The notes beneath the pieces are model-generated. The model did no database searches. It was not told where the DNA came from and saw only the letters and a list, made by a program, of their open reading frames with translations. Below are positions 29,554-39,125 of a stretch of DNA of 64,000 nt, piece after piece. Position 1 is the stretch's first letter, and every line of letters starts with the position of its first letter. Source of the DNA: Rapidithrix thailandica (lineage in GTDB: Bacteria; Bacteroidota; Bacteroidia; Cytophagales; Flammeovirgaceae); contig NZ_JBDKWZ010000019.1 in the NCBI RefSeq assembly GCF_039710355.1, positions 62,001-126,000 on the forward strand, read 5' to 3'. The position numbers were made by a program, and so were the translations under genes.

Positions 29554-29649
29554 GGGAGAAGCCTTTCTGAACGAGATTTTTTACTTTACAGGCTGGCAAC
29601 TGCCTACTGCTTTGTAGCTTTGCCGGCTCACTTAACGATTGTTGTATAC

Positions 29650-30249
29650 ATGCTTCTACCATATTTTAAAGAGGGCCGGATTGAAGCCGGGTTGGACGAA
29701 GCGGGGAGAGGTTGTCTGGCCGGGCCTGTAGTTGCTGCTGCCGTGATCCTTCCCGTGGATTATAAAAATAGGCTGCTAAATGACTCTAAAAAACTCACCA
29801 AGAAAATCCGGAATCAATTAAGGGAAGAAATCGAACGGGAAGCTTTGAGTTATGCCGTGGCCGAAGTCTCTCCGAAGGAAATTGATAAGATCAATATTTT
29901 AAAGGCTTCTTTTTTGGCAATGCACCGTGCCTTGGAACAACTCGAGCCCACTCCGGAACATTTGATCGTGGATGGCAACCGGTTTACACCTTATCCGGAT
30001 ATTACTCATGATTGTATTGTGAAAGGAGATGGAAAGTACGCTTCCATTGCTGCGGCTTCTATCCTGGCAAAAACTTATCGCGATGACCTGATGGAACAGC
30101 TCGCTAAAGATCATCCTCATTATCAATGGGAGCAAAATGCCGGGTATCCCACCAAAGCGCACCGGGAAGCGATCCGGATACACGGAACCAGTCCATATCA
30201 CCGGATGAGCTTTAAACTTTTGCCGGAACAAATGGAAATTAAATTTTAA
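29650..30249 (+). CDS. rnhB: Ribonuclease HII
   Basis: A 199-residue endonuclease that cuts RNA in RNA-DNA hybrids and removes misincorporated ribonucleotides. The hallmark GLDEAGRGCLAGPVVAAAVI places the catalytic Asp16-Glu17 pair, LIVDGNRF gives the next Asp near 103, and ASIAAASILAKTYRD carries the conserved C-terminal motif. I chose ATG 29650 because the catalytic region begins 15 residues later, as usual; an in-frame TTG at 29620 is a weaker alternative. It follows the biotin carrier gene on the same strand by 96 bases. Confidence 0.95.
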   Translation: MLLPYFKEGRIEAGLDEAGRGCLAGPVVAAAVILPVDYKNRLLNDSKKLTKKIRNQLREEIEREALSYAVAEVSPKEIDKINILKASFLAMHRALEQLEPTPEHLIVDGNRFTPYPDITHDCIVKGDGKYASIAAASILAKTYRDDLMEQLAKDHPHYQWEQNAGYPTKAHREAIRIHGTSPYHRMSFKLLPEQMEIKF

Positions 30250-30336
30250 TTTCTTCATCCATAAAGATTTTCGTCACCATTAGCTTTCAAAGAGATTTCC
30301 ATGAGTTTCTTTAAAAGTTAATGGTATATTGAGGGC

Positions 30337-30576
30337 CTATCGGGGGCATTTTCCATCCTTTTGAAATTCTCTGAGTGTGATGGAAATTCTTTTACCTTGA
30401 TACTTTTTAAAATACGGGACTTCATGAGTCCAGTGTAAATTTGTTTCCCAAGGAATTACAATGACCCCATGTGCTGTCATCGGTAAGTCTTTAAACCCTT
30501 TTTCTTTCCAATGCTTCATCCGGAACAAGCGTTCTTCACCGGATGAGAAAGCTGTTAAACCATGCCTTTTATTCAA
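30337..30576 (-). pseudogene. C-terminal fragment of an AlkB-like 2-oxoglutarate/Fe(II) dioxygenase
   Basis: The 79-residue ORF resembles only the last third of AlkB-type dioxygenases. GEERLFRMKHW recalls the strand after the active-site HxD motif, HWTHEVP supplies the second iron-binding His, and RISITLREF supplies the 2-oxoglutarate-binding Arg. The first half, including HxD, is missing. The ORF starts with ATGA overlapping the stop of the DUF4304 gene, so it might still be translated by coupling, but it cannot be a complete enzyme. It is probably a remnant left by a rearrangement. Confidence 0.65.
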
Positions 30577-31730
30577 TTTTCATCAAAAAATAGCTTGTTT
30601 TTAGGGCTGAATATGAGGGCTGTTACGTTGCCAGAAACGACTTCTAGTAAGTGAATGTAATGATTGATATACCCCGCTTGTATAGCATCGTTGTCTCCCC
30701 AAAAGTCAATACGCTTTTTGGTGCCGGAAATCAGTGATAAGTCTTTTTGCCCTTTATATAAGGAGAGAATTTCTTGCGTATCTTCTACAACTGCCTCGCT
30801 GTCATTTAAGTGAAAATAGAAGCGGTACTTTTCGTCAATAAGAACTTCTAACCGGGTGTTGTCCGAAAGTAATTCGTAATCAAAGTTTTGAAATATTGCT
30901 TCGTGAATTTTACTCAGGTCATCGTGAAAGATTAGATGATGATAACTTACACCACCCATTCTATTGGCTTGTTCAGGGTATTTTTTCTCTAGCAATGAGG
31001 TTTTCAAAAAATCATATCCATGCGTCTCGTTAATAAGTGGTTTAAGCTTTTCTAACTTAAGCCGCTCGATAGATTGACGTAGATTAGATTCAATGATTTC
31101 CCCGATCGTTGTATAGTCTTTTTGTTGTAAAAATCCGGCCAGTTTACCGAACTCCGCATTGACGAAATGTAAACTGTAATCGGATGTGGCTTCTTCTTTC
31201 TTTTGAAAATACCAGTCCAACGCTTGTTCATACCGTTTTGCGTATAATAAAATGTAAAAAAAAGTGCGTTGGGACGGAAGGCTGTGGGTATTGAAAAACA
31301 GCGCGTGATCAGGATTTTCTAATGCTAAATTGTCAGAGCGAAATTGAATTAGATGGCGGACGTTTCCGTGAAGGTCAAACCAATACAAAACTTTTTCCTC
31401 TATACTTGCGCAAATTTCTCTTAAGGATAGTTCTGCCGTAAGTTGAATGGTAAAGTTATGCGTGTGTTTATAATTGATTCCCAGGGACTGAATACGCGTA
31501 CCCGTTTCCGGATATATCGTATCCATTCCTTCGTATAAATAATGATTATTGATGTTCACATAAAACATTTCACCTCCCCATCTGGATTTTTGAATATTAA
31601 TCGTTTGCACGACAAAATCATCGGTCAGGCGAATTAGGCTGCTGGTTTTAAACTTTGAGAAGCCATATTTTTTCAAGGGCTTTACAAGCCATTTGGTGAT
31701 TTCTTTGTTGAAATTTTTGGGAGTATACAT
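30573..31730 (-). CDS. DUF4304-like domain protein
   Basis: A 385-residue soluble protein. The first ~140 residues resemble DUF4304 (WLVKPLKKYGFSKFKTSSLI, FVVQTINIQKSRWGGEMFYVNINNHY). The rest, from about residue 150, is a helical region and then a beta-rich C-terminal domain that I do not recognise. There is no signal peptide. DUF4304 proteins are scattered near polymorphic toxin loci and elsewhere without a proven role. Its stop overlaps the start of the AlkB-like fragment by four bases. Confidence 0.7.
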   Translation of the reverse strand: MYTPKNFNKEITKWLVKPLKKYGFSKFKTSSLIRLTDDFVVQTINIQKSRWGGEMFYVNINNHYLYEGMDTIYPETGTRIQSLGINYKHTHNFTIQLTAELSLREICASIEEKVLYWFDLHGNVRHLIQFRSDNLALENPDHALFFNTHSLPSQRTFFYILLYAKRYEQALDWYFQKKEEATSDYSLHFVNAEFGKLAGFLQQKDYTTIGEIIESNLRQSIERLKLEKLKPLINETHGYDFLKTSLLEKKYPEQANRMGGVSYHHLIFHDDLSKIHEAIFQNFDYELLSDNTRLEVLIDEKYRFYFHLNDSEAVVEDTQEILSLYKGQKDLSLISGTKKRIDFWGDNDAIQAGYINHYIHLLEVVSGNVTALIFSPKNKLFFDEN

Positions 31731-32043
31731 TTCTAAAAATAATGATAACGGTTAAGTGTAAAAGTAATAAAAGGAAAGGGTTAAACCTCTATGCGGTTTT
31801 TGAACATCCGCTTCGGTGGCTTGGCGGGGATGTGTCGTAAATGAGCCGGTATGTTAATCCTATCACCTCAAAATTCGTGCATGAGGACATTTAGCGACTC
31901 CTGCATAACAGACCCGGGTGACAGCGCTATGTTATACGGTGTTCAACATAGAATAGCCATACGGTTAAATAATGGCATTTAACAATATTTAAGGTCTGCA
32001 AAATTTGTCAGAATAATCAACTTGATGTAGTTTCGCCCTCCAG
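31731..32043. other. Gene-free stretch with a weak inverted repeat
   Basis: No gene is seen. CTATGTT near 31927 can pair with AACATAG near 31945, giving a small hairpin upstream of the first small secreted-protein gene. Its meaning is unknown. Confidence 0.4.
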
Positions 32044-32469
32044 ATGACAAAGACATTCATTAAATATCTTCTATCTCTAAGTATTTTTCTGTTGGGTGGT
32101 TATAGCCAATTGGCTGCCCATACTTCTCAGGAAGATACCTGTCTTTCTTTAATCAAGCGCCTTAAAAAGTCTGAAGGTACCGGCTTTGGTACTATCCGAG
32201 AATCTCAGGATTTGAGCCGACATGCTATTGTATCCAGTTCAAAACAAGAAGGCGTAGAAATAGAAGCAGAAGACATCGAGGAAGAAGATGACTTGTTAAC
32301 GTCATTTGAGAGAAAATTAAGTAGTGGTAATTTGTTTGCTGCGATTTTTAATGCCCAAGCGGCTGAATTTCTCTTCAGTTATATAAGAAAGTGTTTACGG
32401 GATGGTAAGCCTTTTTTGTATATAAATCCTTATAGTCGGCAGATCATTTTCCAGGTGTTTAAAATTTGA
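32044..32469 (+). CDS. Small secreted acidic protein, paralogue A
   Basis: A 141-residue protein of unknown family. A signal peptide (YLLSLSIFLLGGYSQLAAH) covers about residues 8-26. The mature part has an acidic cluster (IEAEDIEEEDDLLTSFE) and ends with a strand-like IIFQVFKI. The gene 175 bases downstream encodes a recognisable paralogue sharing the pattern EEEDD-LSF-K-L and the C-terminal IIFxVxxI. The pair sits directly before an RND efflux operon on the same strand. Export to the periplasm is likely; no catalytic motif is seen. Confidence 0.65.
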   Translation: MTKTFIKYLLSLSIFLLGGYSQLAAHTSQEDTCLSLIKRLKKSEGTGFGTIRESQDLSRHAIVSSSKQEGVEIEAEDIEEEDDLLTSFERKLSSGNLFAAIFNAQAAEFLFSYIRKCLRDGKPFLYINPYSRQIIFQVFKI

Positions 32470-32644
32470 TTTTACTCCTTCCTATTGGCTAAGGCATACG
32501 GCCAACGTTCCACTTTTTTTATACGGTTTATCATTCGGTATCCATAAGCCTGAAGCTACGTGAGATGCCATAAGTGTACTGTATTTACACTTCCCTAAAA
32601 CAATTTAATAAGAAAATCAAAGTGCTTTTCAAAGCACGATTATT

Positions 32645-33013
32645 ATGAAGACACTCCTCATATTCATGGGTTTGTGCACCTTACTGTGCCATACTGGCTA
32701 TTCTTCATTACACTCGATGAAAAGGTTTGAGCATTCCAGCCTTGGCATGGGACAAAATACCCAGGTCTTACTTGTTCATTCAATTTTGTCAGGTAGAAAA
32801 GAAGAGTGCCGAATAGGGGTAGCGGATGTTGAGGAGGAAGACGACAAGTTGCTTTCTTTCAAAAAGCGCTTAAAGAGCACGAATTACCTCTGGGGTGTTT
32901 ATGCCCAAGCCTCTGGATTTTACTCCAACAATATAGCTAAATTCATAGGGGATAGTTTACTCTATTCCTGCGCCTCCAAGAGGTACATAATCTTCCGGGT
33001 ACTCAGAATATGA
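32645..33013 (+). CDS. Small secreted acidic protein, paralogue B
   Basis: A 122-residue paralogue of the preceding protein, sharing VEEEDDKLLSFKKRLKS and the ending IIFRVLRI. Its N-terminus (MKTLLIFMGLCTLLCHTGYS) is almost the same as that of the RND adaptor encoded next (MIKTMLLFMGLCALLCHTSC), and the two leaders also share bases around the start codon. This suggests a local duplication that copied the signal-peptide region. It is exported by prediction, and its function is unknown. It lies 130 bases before the adaptor gene. Confidence 0.65.
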   Translation: MKTLLIFMGLCTLLCHTGYSSLHSMKRFEHSSLGMGQNTQVLLVHSILSGRKEECRIGVADVEEEDDKLLSFKKRLKSTNYLWGVYAQASGFYSNNIAKFIGDSLLYSCASKRYIIFRVLRI

Positions 33014-33143
33014 TTTAATACTTTCCAGGAGAGTTGGGGACCTAGTGTCACCTAACCGTTCACACCTGTTGTTTTTCACTATTCACTGTCAACACACCTC
33101 TCAAAAAAAGTATAAAAACCGAATTGTTTTAAAGTACGAATTT

Positions 33144-34232
33144 ATGATAAAGACAATGCTCTTGTTTATGGGTTTGTGTGCCTTGCTATGCCATACAAGC
33201 TGTACAACAGAAAAAGTAGAAGGAAAGGAAATGGGGACTAAATTTCTGGTAACCAGTCCGGTGCAAATGGATACTTCCATTACTAAGGATTATGTATGTC
33301 AGATCCACTCTATTCGTCATATTGAACTAAGGGCTCAGGAAAAAGGCTATTTGCAAAAAATCTTTGTAGACGAAGGACAATTTGTGAAAAAAGGACAGCT
33401 GTTATTCCGAATTATGCCCAACCTGTACCAAGCCGAACTGCAAAAAGCTCAGGCGGAAGTCAACTTTGCTGAAATTGAATTGCAAAACACGCAATCACTG
33501 GCCGATAGCAATATCGTGGCCCCGAATGAGCTAGCCATGGCCAAAGCTAAATTTAGCAAGGCCAAAGCGGAGTTGGCATTAGCACAGGTGCATTTGGGAT
33601 TTACAGAGATCAGGGCCCCCTTTGATGGTATTATTGACCGCTTTCATGTACGGCCAGGGAGTCTGGTAGACGAGGGCGAGTTGCTCTCTAATTTGTCGGA
33701 CAATAGTAAAATATGGGTGTATTTCAATGTTCCGGAAGCCGAATACCTGGATTATAAAACCGGTGAAAACCAGAAAAGTACCGGGATAGTAAACCTGTTA
33801 ATGGCAAATAATAAATTGTTTGAATTTTCCGGAAAGGTAGGAACTATTGAGGCAGATTTTAATCATGAAACGGGGACTATTCCTTTCAGAGCTACATTTC
33901 CCAATCCCAAAGGGCTGCTAAGACATGGCGAGACTGGCAATATACAAATGGCTGTACCCCTTGACCGTGCGCTGATTATTCCTCAAAAAGCCACTTTTGA
34001 AATCCTGGAAAAGAAGTATGTTTTTGTGGTAGGGGAGGATAATAAGGTAATGACCAGGGAAATTACCATCGGTGCGGATATGGAAGATTTGTATGCGGTG
34101 AGTGAGGGGTTAGAAGCAAACGAAAAGATATTGCTTGAAGGGTTGCGAAAGGTAAGAGACAATGAAGAGATCACTTATGAGTACCTGAAACCTGAGAAGA
34201 TCATCTCCCAATTAAAATTATATGCCGAATAA
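33144..34232 (+). CDS. RND efflux periplasmic adaptor (membrane fusion) lipoprotein
   Basis: A 362-residue adaptor of the AcrA/MexA type. The N-terminus is a lipoprotein signal (LLCHTSC), so the protein is anchored in the inner membrane facing the periplasm. Next are a barrel-sandwich half (LRAQEKGYLQKIFVDEGQFV), an alpha-helical hairpin at about 100-160 with alanine/glutamate heptads, the second lipoyl half (IRAPFDGIIDRFHVRPGSLV), and beta-barrel and membrane-proximal domains. It would bridge the AcrB-like pump and the outer-membrane channel encoded next. I chose ATG 33144 because it starts the signal; an upstream start at 33045 would bury it. The stop is 25 bases from the pump start. Confidence 0.93.
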   Translation: MIKTMLLFMGLCALLCHTSCTTEKVEGKEMGTKFLVTSPVQMDTSITKDYVCQIHSIRHIELRAQEKGYLQKIFVDEGQFVKKGQLLFRIMPNLYQAELQKAQAEVNFAEIELQNTQSLADSNIVAPNELAMAKAKFSKAKAELALAQVHLGFTEIRAPFDGIIDRFHVRPGSLVDEGELLSNLSDNSKIWVYFNVPEAEYLDYKTGENQKSTGIVNLLMANNKLFEFSGKVGTIEADFNHETGTIPFRATFPNPKGLLRHGETGNIQMAVPLDRALIIPQKATFEILEKKYVFVVGEDNKVMTREITIGADMEDLYAVSEGLEANEKILLEGLRKVRDNEEITYEYLKPEKIISQLKLYAE

Positions 34233-34257
34233 TTTAAGGTTTTAAAAGCGAAAGAAA

Positions 34258-37200
34258 ATGTTTAATAAATTCATTCATAGGCCTGTCCTTGCGATAGCGA
34301 TCTCACTCGTTATCATTTTCATGGGGATTTTGGCTATGACCAATTTGCCAATATCCCAGTTCCCCTCCATTGCCCCGCCAAGGGTCAATATTTTTATTGC
34401 CTATCCGGGTGCCAGTGCCGATGTACTGGTGAAATCCGTGCTTATTCCTATGGAAAAAGCCATTAACGGTACTCCGGGGATGAAATACATGACTTCGGAT
34501 GCTACCAGTGCAGGGGAGGCCACCATACAGGTAGTGTTTAACCTGGGCATTGATCCTAGTCAGGCCGTAGTAAATGTAAAGAACCGGATCGAGCAGGTAA
34601 CGAACAGGCTTCCGCCTTTGGTGCAACGGGAAGGGATTATCGTAAGTCGTTCCCAGCCTAACATGTTGATGTATGTAAACCTCTTCAGTAAGGATAAAAA
34701 TACAGACCAAAAATTCCTTTACAATTATGCAAGTGTTAACATACTCAATGAATTGAAAAGGCTCAATGGGGTAGGGAGTGCTAAAATTCTCGGTAGCCGT
34801 CAATACGCCATGCGTATTTGGTTGAAGCCGGACCGGATGCGGGCTTACAACATCTCTACGGAAGAAGTAATGGAAGCGCTGGAAGAACAAAGTATTATCG
34901 GTTCGCCGGGTAGGTTGGGAAGAAGCTCGGGCAAACGCTCACAATCCCTCGAATATGTATTGACTTACCAAGGGAGGTACAATGAGCCGGAGCAGTATGA
35001 AAATGTGATTGTCCGGGCGAATGCGGAAGGAGAAATTCTTCATCTGAAAGATGTGGCGGAAGTAGAGTTCGGAAGTGAGTTTTACGATATTTACTCCAAC
35101 CTGGACAATCTTCCCTCGGCAGCGATTACCTTGAAGCAAACCTATGGCAGTAATGCCAGTGATGTCATTGAAGAGGTGAAAGCCAAAATGGATGAGATCA
35201 AAGCCGAATCATTTCCTCCCGGGATGGACTATGAGATCAGTTATGATGTATCCAATTTCCTGAATGCTTCCATTGACAAAGTGGTGCATACCTTGGTGGA
35301 AGCCTTTGTTTTGGTGGCGTTGGTGGTATTCTTGTTTCTGGGTGATTGGCGTTCTACGCTGATCCCAACGTTGGCCGTGCCGGTGTCTTTGATCGGGGCT
35401 TTTATTTTCATGCAGTTTTTGGGGCTAACAATCAACCTGATTACTTTATTCGCCTTGGTACTGGCCATCGGTGTGGTAGTGGACGATGCGATTGTGGTGG
35501 TGGAAGCCGTGCATGCCAAAATGGAAGAAGAGCCTGATTTATCCCCATATAAAGCCGTAAAAAAAGTACTTGGGGAAATTAGCGGAGCAGTCATTGCCAT
35601 TACTTTATTAATGACAGCGGTATTTGTGCCGGTAGCCTTTATGACCGGCCCGGTAGGGATATTTTACCGGCAGTTTTCCATCACTATGGCCGCTTCTATT
35701 GTGCTTTCTGGTATCGTAGCGCTTACACTGACTCCGGTGCTTTGTGCAATGATTTTGAAAAATACCCATGGAAAGCCCAAAAAGAAAACGTTGATGTCCC
35801 GGTTTATCGATGGTTTTAACAACGGGTTCGAAAAGCTCACGGGGAAGTATGCCGGACTGCTCAAGTCCATTGTGAGCCGAAGAGTAGTTACCTTCGGTTT
35901 GTTGTTTGCCTTCTGTGGCGGAATATGGGTGACCAGCCTTGGATTACCTTCCGGTTTTATTCCTGCAGAGGACCAGGGGATGATTTATGCCATTGTGCAG
36001 ACACCTCCGGGTTCTACCTTGGAACGAACCAATGATATAGCCCGTGAATTACAGGAAATCGCCGAACACGTTGAAGGGATCCAATCGGTATCCGCATTGG
36101 CAGGATATGAGGTGTTGACTGAAGGGAGAGGTTCTAATGCGGGGACTTGTCTGATTAATTTGAAAAACTGGTCGGATAGAGAACATAGGGTTGAGGAAAT
36201 TATAGAAGAGTTGGAAGAAAAGGCCCATGAAATTCCGGGAGCAACCATCGAATTTTTCCAGCCACCGGCCGTGCCCGGTTACGGAGCGGCAGGTGGATTT
36301 GCACTGCGCCTTCTGGATAAAACCAATACAGGGGATTATAAAGCTTTTGAAAAGGTGAACAATGAGTTCATGGAAGCTCTTAAGAAGCGGAAAGAATTAG
36401 CGGGCTTGTTTACCTTCTTTGCTGCCAATTATCCACAATACGAATTGGAAATCGACAATCAAGCGGCTATGCAGAAAGGAGTCTCCATTGGCAAAGCCAT
36501 GGATAACCTATCGGTTTTAATTGGTAGTTCATACGAATTGGGTTTCATCCGGTTCGGGAGTTTTTATAAGGTATATGTTCAAGCCGCTCCGGAGTATAGA
36601 AGATTACCGGATGATCTGATGAAACTGTATGTGAAAAACGACCGCGATGAAATGGTGCCTTATTCGGCTTTCATGAAAATCAAGAAGAAGCAAGGGCTTA
36701 ATGAAATTACCCGGTATAATATGTATACCTCTGCGGCCATCAATGGTTCTCCGGCAGCAGGATACAGCAGTGGTGAGGCGATCAAAGCGATTCAGGAAGA
36801 AGCTGACAGGGTGCTTCCGAGAGGCTATGATATAGACTGGGCGGGCTTGGCCAAAGACGAAGTAGCCCGTGGAAATGAGGCCCTTTATATTTTCCTCATT
36901 GTTTTAGCCTTTGTGTATATAGTACTTGCGGCACAATACGAAAGTTTTATCTTGCCCTTGTCAGTGGTTTTCTCTCTGCCTGCTGGGGTTTTCGGAGCAT
37001 TTATATTGCTCAAGCTGATGGGTTTAGCCAATGATATTTATGCCCAGGTCGGTTTGGTGATGTTGGTGGGTTTATTGGGTAAGAATGCGGTGCTGATTGT
37101 AGAATTTGCCATTCAGAAAAACCAGGAAGGTGCTTCTATACCGGAGGCTGCCATAGAAGGTGCCAAAGTGCGTTTTCGACCTATCTTAATGACTTCCTTC

Positions 37201-37428
37201 GCCTTTATTGCCGGCTTGATTCCTTTGGTGATCGCTACGGGACCCGGTGCCATTGGCAACCGTACCATTGGTGCGTCAGCCCTTGGCGGAATGTTGTTCG
37301 GGACAATCTTCGGGGTAATCATTGTCCCTGGGTTGTATTACATATTTGGCAAACTGGCAGAAGGCCGCCACCTGATACGCGATGAAGATGAACTTCCTTT
37401 AACTGAAGAATTTGACCATAATGCTTAA
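34258..37428 (+). CDS. RND efflux pump inner-membrane transporter (AcrB/HAE-1 type)
   Basis: A 1056-residue proton-driven exporter of hydrophobic compounds. It starts with the typical MFNKFIHRPVLAIAISLVII and LPISQFPSIAPP. The proton-relay pair Asp-Asp is in VLAIGVVVDDAIVVVE near residue 405. Two large periplasmic loops and 12 membrane segments are placed as in AcrB, and the second half repeats the pattern (VGLVMLVGLLGKNAVLIVEF). The substrate is unknown. Its stop overlaps the outer-membrane channel gene start by eight bases in the copy left of the assembly gap, so the three genes form one operon. No regulator gene is adjacent. Confidence 0.96.
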   Translation: MFNKFIHRPVLAIAISLVIIFMGILAMTNLPISQFPSIAPPRVNIFIAYPGASADVLVKSVLIPMEKAINGTPGMKYMTSDATSAGEATIQVVFNLGIDPSQAVVNVKNRIEQVTNRLPPLVQREGIIVSRSQPNMLMYVNLFSKDKNTDQKFLYNYASVNILNELKRLNGVGSAKILGSRQYAMRIWLKPDRMRAYNISTEEVMEALEEQSIIGSPGRLGRSSGKRSQSLEYVLTYQGRYNEPEQYENVIVRANAEGEILHLKDVAEVEFGSEFYDIYSNLDNLPSAAITLKQTYGSNASDVIEEVKAKMDEIKAESFPPGMDYEISYDVSNFLNASIDKVVHTLVEAFVLVALVVFLFLGDWRSTLIPTLAVPVSLIGAFIFMQFLGLTINLITLFALVLAIGVVVDDAIVVVEAVHAKMEEEPDLSPYKAVKKVLGEISGAVIAITLLMTAVFVPVAFMTGPVGIFYRQFSITMAASIVLSGIVALTLTPVLCAMILKNTHGKPKKKTLMSRFIDGFNNGFEKLTGKYAGLLKSIVSRRVVTFGLLFAFCGGIWVTSLGLPSGFIPAEDQGMIYAIVQTPPGSTLERTNDIARELQEIAEHVEGIQSVSALAGYEVLTEGRGSNAGTCLINLKNWSDREHRVEEIIEELEEKAHEIPGATIEFFQPPAVPGYGAAGGFALRLLDKTNTGDYKAFEKVNNEFMEALKKRKELAGLFTFFAANYPQYELEIDNQAAMQKGVSIGKAMDNLSVLIGSSYELGFIRFGSFYKVYVQAAPEYRRLPDDLMKLYVKNDRDEMVPYSAFMKIKKKQGLNEITRYNMYTSAAINGSPAAGYSSGEAIKAIQEEADRVLPRGYDIDWAGLAKDEVARGNEALYIFLIVLAFVYIVLAAQYESFILPLSVVFSLPAGVFGAFILLKLMGLANDIYAQVGLVMLVGLLGKNAVLIVEFAIQKNQEGASIPEAAIEGAKVRFRPILMTSFAFIAGLIPLVIATGPGAIGNRTIGASALGGMLFGTIFGVIIVPGLYYIFGKLAEGRHLIRDEDELPLTEEFDHNA

Positions 37429-37739
37429 GAGAATCATATATCAATGTGTAGGAGTTGCCTGTATGGCATTAATTTTTACGGCATGTAAAACGCCAACAGT
37501 CGTAGAAAGAAACGCGNNNNNNNNNNNNNNNNNNNNNNNNNNNNNNNNNNNNNNNNNNNNNNNNNNNNNNNNNNNNNNNNNNNNNNNNNNNNNNNNNNNN
37601 NNNNNNNNNNNNNNNNTTCCTTTAACTGAAGAATTTGACCATAATGCTTAAGAGAATCATATATCAATGTGTAGGAGTTGCCTGTATGGCATTAATTTTT
37701 ACGGCATGTAAAACGCCAACAGTCGTAGAAAGAAACGCG
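37394..37739. other. Assembly gap of 100 N flanked by an exact 123-bp duplication
   Basis: Bases 37394-37516 are repeated exactly as 37617-37739, on either side of 100 N (37517-37616). The repeated segment is the end of the RND pump gene and the first 32 codons of the outer-membrane channel gene. The simplest reading is that two contigs overlap and were scaffolded with an arbitrary gap instead of being merged. If so, no sequence is missing and the pump and channel genes overlap by eight bases. Confidence 0.9.
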
Positions 37740-39092
37740 AATACGAAAATGCCTGAGCGTTATAACAATGCTCAGGATACTGCCAATTCGGCAAAAATCA
37801 ATTGGAAGGAATATTTTACCGATCCTTACTTGAATGCACTGATCGATACCGCATTGAAAAATAACCAGGAGTTAAATATTACATTGCGGGAAATTGAAAT
37901 TGCCCGCAATGAAATCAGTGCCAAAAAAGGGGAGTATTTACCTTCTGTGGGGATCAGAGCCGGAGCCGGAGTGGAGAAGCCTGCCCGGTACACCAGCAAA
38001 GGGGCCAATGATGCTACCACCGATATCGAACCGGGAAAGGAAATGCCTGAGCCTTTGGCAGATTTTATGATTGGGGCTTATGCAACTTGGGAAGTGGATA
38101 TTTGGCATAAGTTACGCAATGCGAAAAAAGCAGCTGTAACCAGGTATCTGTCTACTATAGAAGGAAAGAATTTTATGGTGACGAATCTGATTGCCGAAAT
38201 TGCCAACTCCTATTACGAATTATTGGCATTGGATAATCAATTGGAAATTGTGAAAAATAATATTGATATCCAGAGCAATGCCTTGAAGATCGTAAAACTG
38301 CAAAAAAAAGCGACTCAGGTGACCGAATTGGCTGTGCGTAGATTTGAAGCACAAATGCTGAGTACGCAGAGTCTTCAGTATGAAATTCAACAGGAGATCA
38401 TTGAGACAGAAAACCGGCTTAATTTTTTGGTGGGCAGGTATCCGCAATCCATTCCCAGAGACTCTCAGGCTTTTAGCACCTTAGTCCCCGGAACCATTCA
38501 TGCGGGAAGCCCATCGCAACTTTTAGCGAACCGTCCGGATATTCAACAGGCCGAAATGGATATGGTAGCAGCCAAGTTAGATGTAAAAGTAGCCAAAGCC
38601 AGGTTTTATCCTTCTTTGGGCATTTCCGCAGGTATAGGGTTGCAAGCCTTTGATCCATCGTACTTGATCAAAACCCCGGAGTCATTGCTTTTTTCTCTGG
38701 TGGGAGATTTGGCCGCACCACTGATCAATAAGAAGGAAATAAAAGCCACTTATTTGAATGCGAATGCCAAACAGATACAGGCCGTTTACAATTACGAACG
38801 CACCATTCTGACTGCCTACATTGAAGTGGCTAACCGGTTATCAAAGATCAGTAACCTTGAAAAAAGTTACGATCTGAAAGAACAACAAGTGGAGGCATTG
38901 ACCACTTCAATCACGATTTCCAATAGCCTTTTCAAATCGGCAAGGGCTGATTATATGGAAGTGTTGATGACCCAGCGCGATGCATTGGGGTCGAAGTTTG
39001 AATTGGTTGAGACCAAAAAACAACAAATGAATGCTTTGGTCGGTGTGTATCAGGCACTAGGTGGTGGATGGAGTGAAGACGAACGCCACTAA
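37644..39092 (+). CDS. Outer-membrane efflux lipoprotein (NodT/OprM family)
   Basis: A 482-residue TolC-like outer-membrane channel. The signal MLKRIIYQCVGVACMALIFTAC ends in a lipobox, so the protein is lipid-anchored. Two outer-membrane efflux repeats follow, with typical motifs WKEYFTDPYLNALIDTALKN near residue 50, SYYELLALDNQLEI near 195 and LLANRPDIQQAEMDMVAAKL near 290. It completes the tripartite pump with the adaptor and AcrB-like protein. I chose ATG 37644, which begins the lipoprotein signal. The first 32 codons also occur left of the assembly gap. A strong terminator follows. Confidence 0.95.
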   Translation: MLKRIIYQCVGVACMALIFTACKTPTVVERNANTKMPERYNNAQDTANSAKINWKEYFTDPYLNALIDTALKNNQELNITLREIEIARNEISAKKGEYLPSVGIRAGAGVEKPARYTSKGANDATTDIEPGKEMPEPLADFMIGAYATWEVDIWHKLRNAKKAAVTRYLSTIEGKNFMVTNLIAEIANSYYELLALDNQLEIVKNNIDIQSNALKIVKLQKKATQVTELAVRRFEAQMLSTQSLQYEIQQEIIETENRLNFLVGRYPQSIPRDSQAFSTLVPGTIHAGSPSQLLANRPDIQQAEMDMVAAKLDVKVAKARFYPSLGISAGIGLQAFDPSYLIKTPESLLFSLVGDLAAPLINKKEIKATYLNANAKQIQAVYNYERTILTAYIEVANRLSKISNLEKSYDLKEQQVEALTTSITISNSLFKSARADYMEVLMTQRDALGSKFELVETKKQQMNALVGVYQALGGGWSEDERH

Positions 39093-39125
39093 ACTAGCTT
39101 CTCCTTAAGAAAGTACCCGGTATTT

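Noticed and set aside
31885..31960. Integron attC-like site
   Set aside because: TAACA and TGTTA segments face each other, but the ends do not fit the RYYYAAC/GTTRRRY pattern and there is no integrase or cassette array.
37412..37667. ORFs spanning the N gap on both strands
   Set aside because: They are translations through unknown bases and a duplicated contig end; the real gene starts at 37644.
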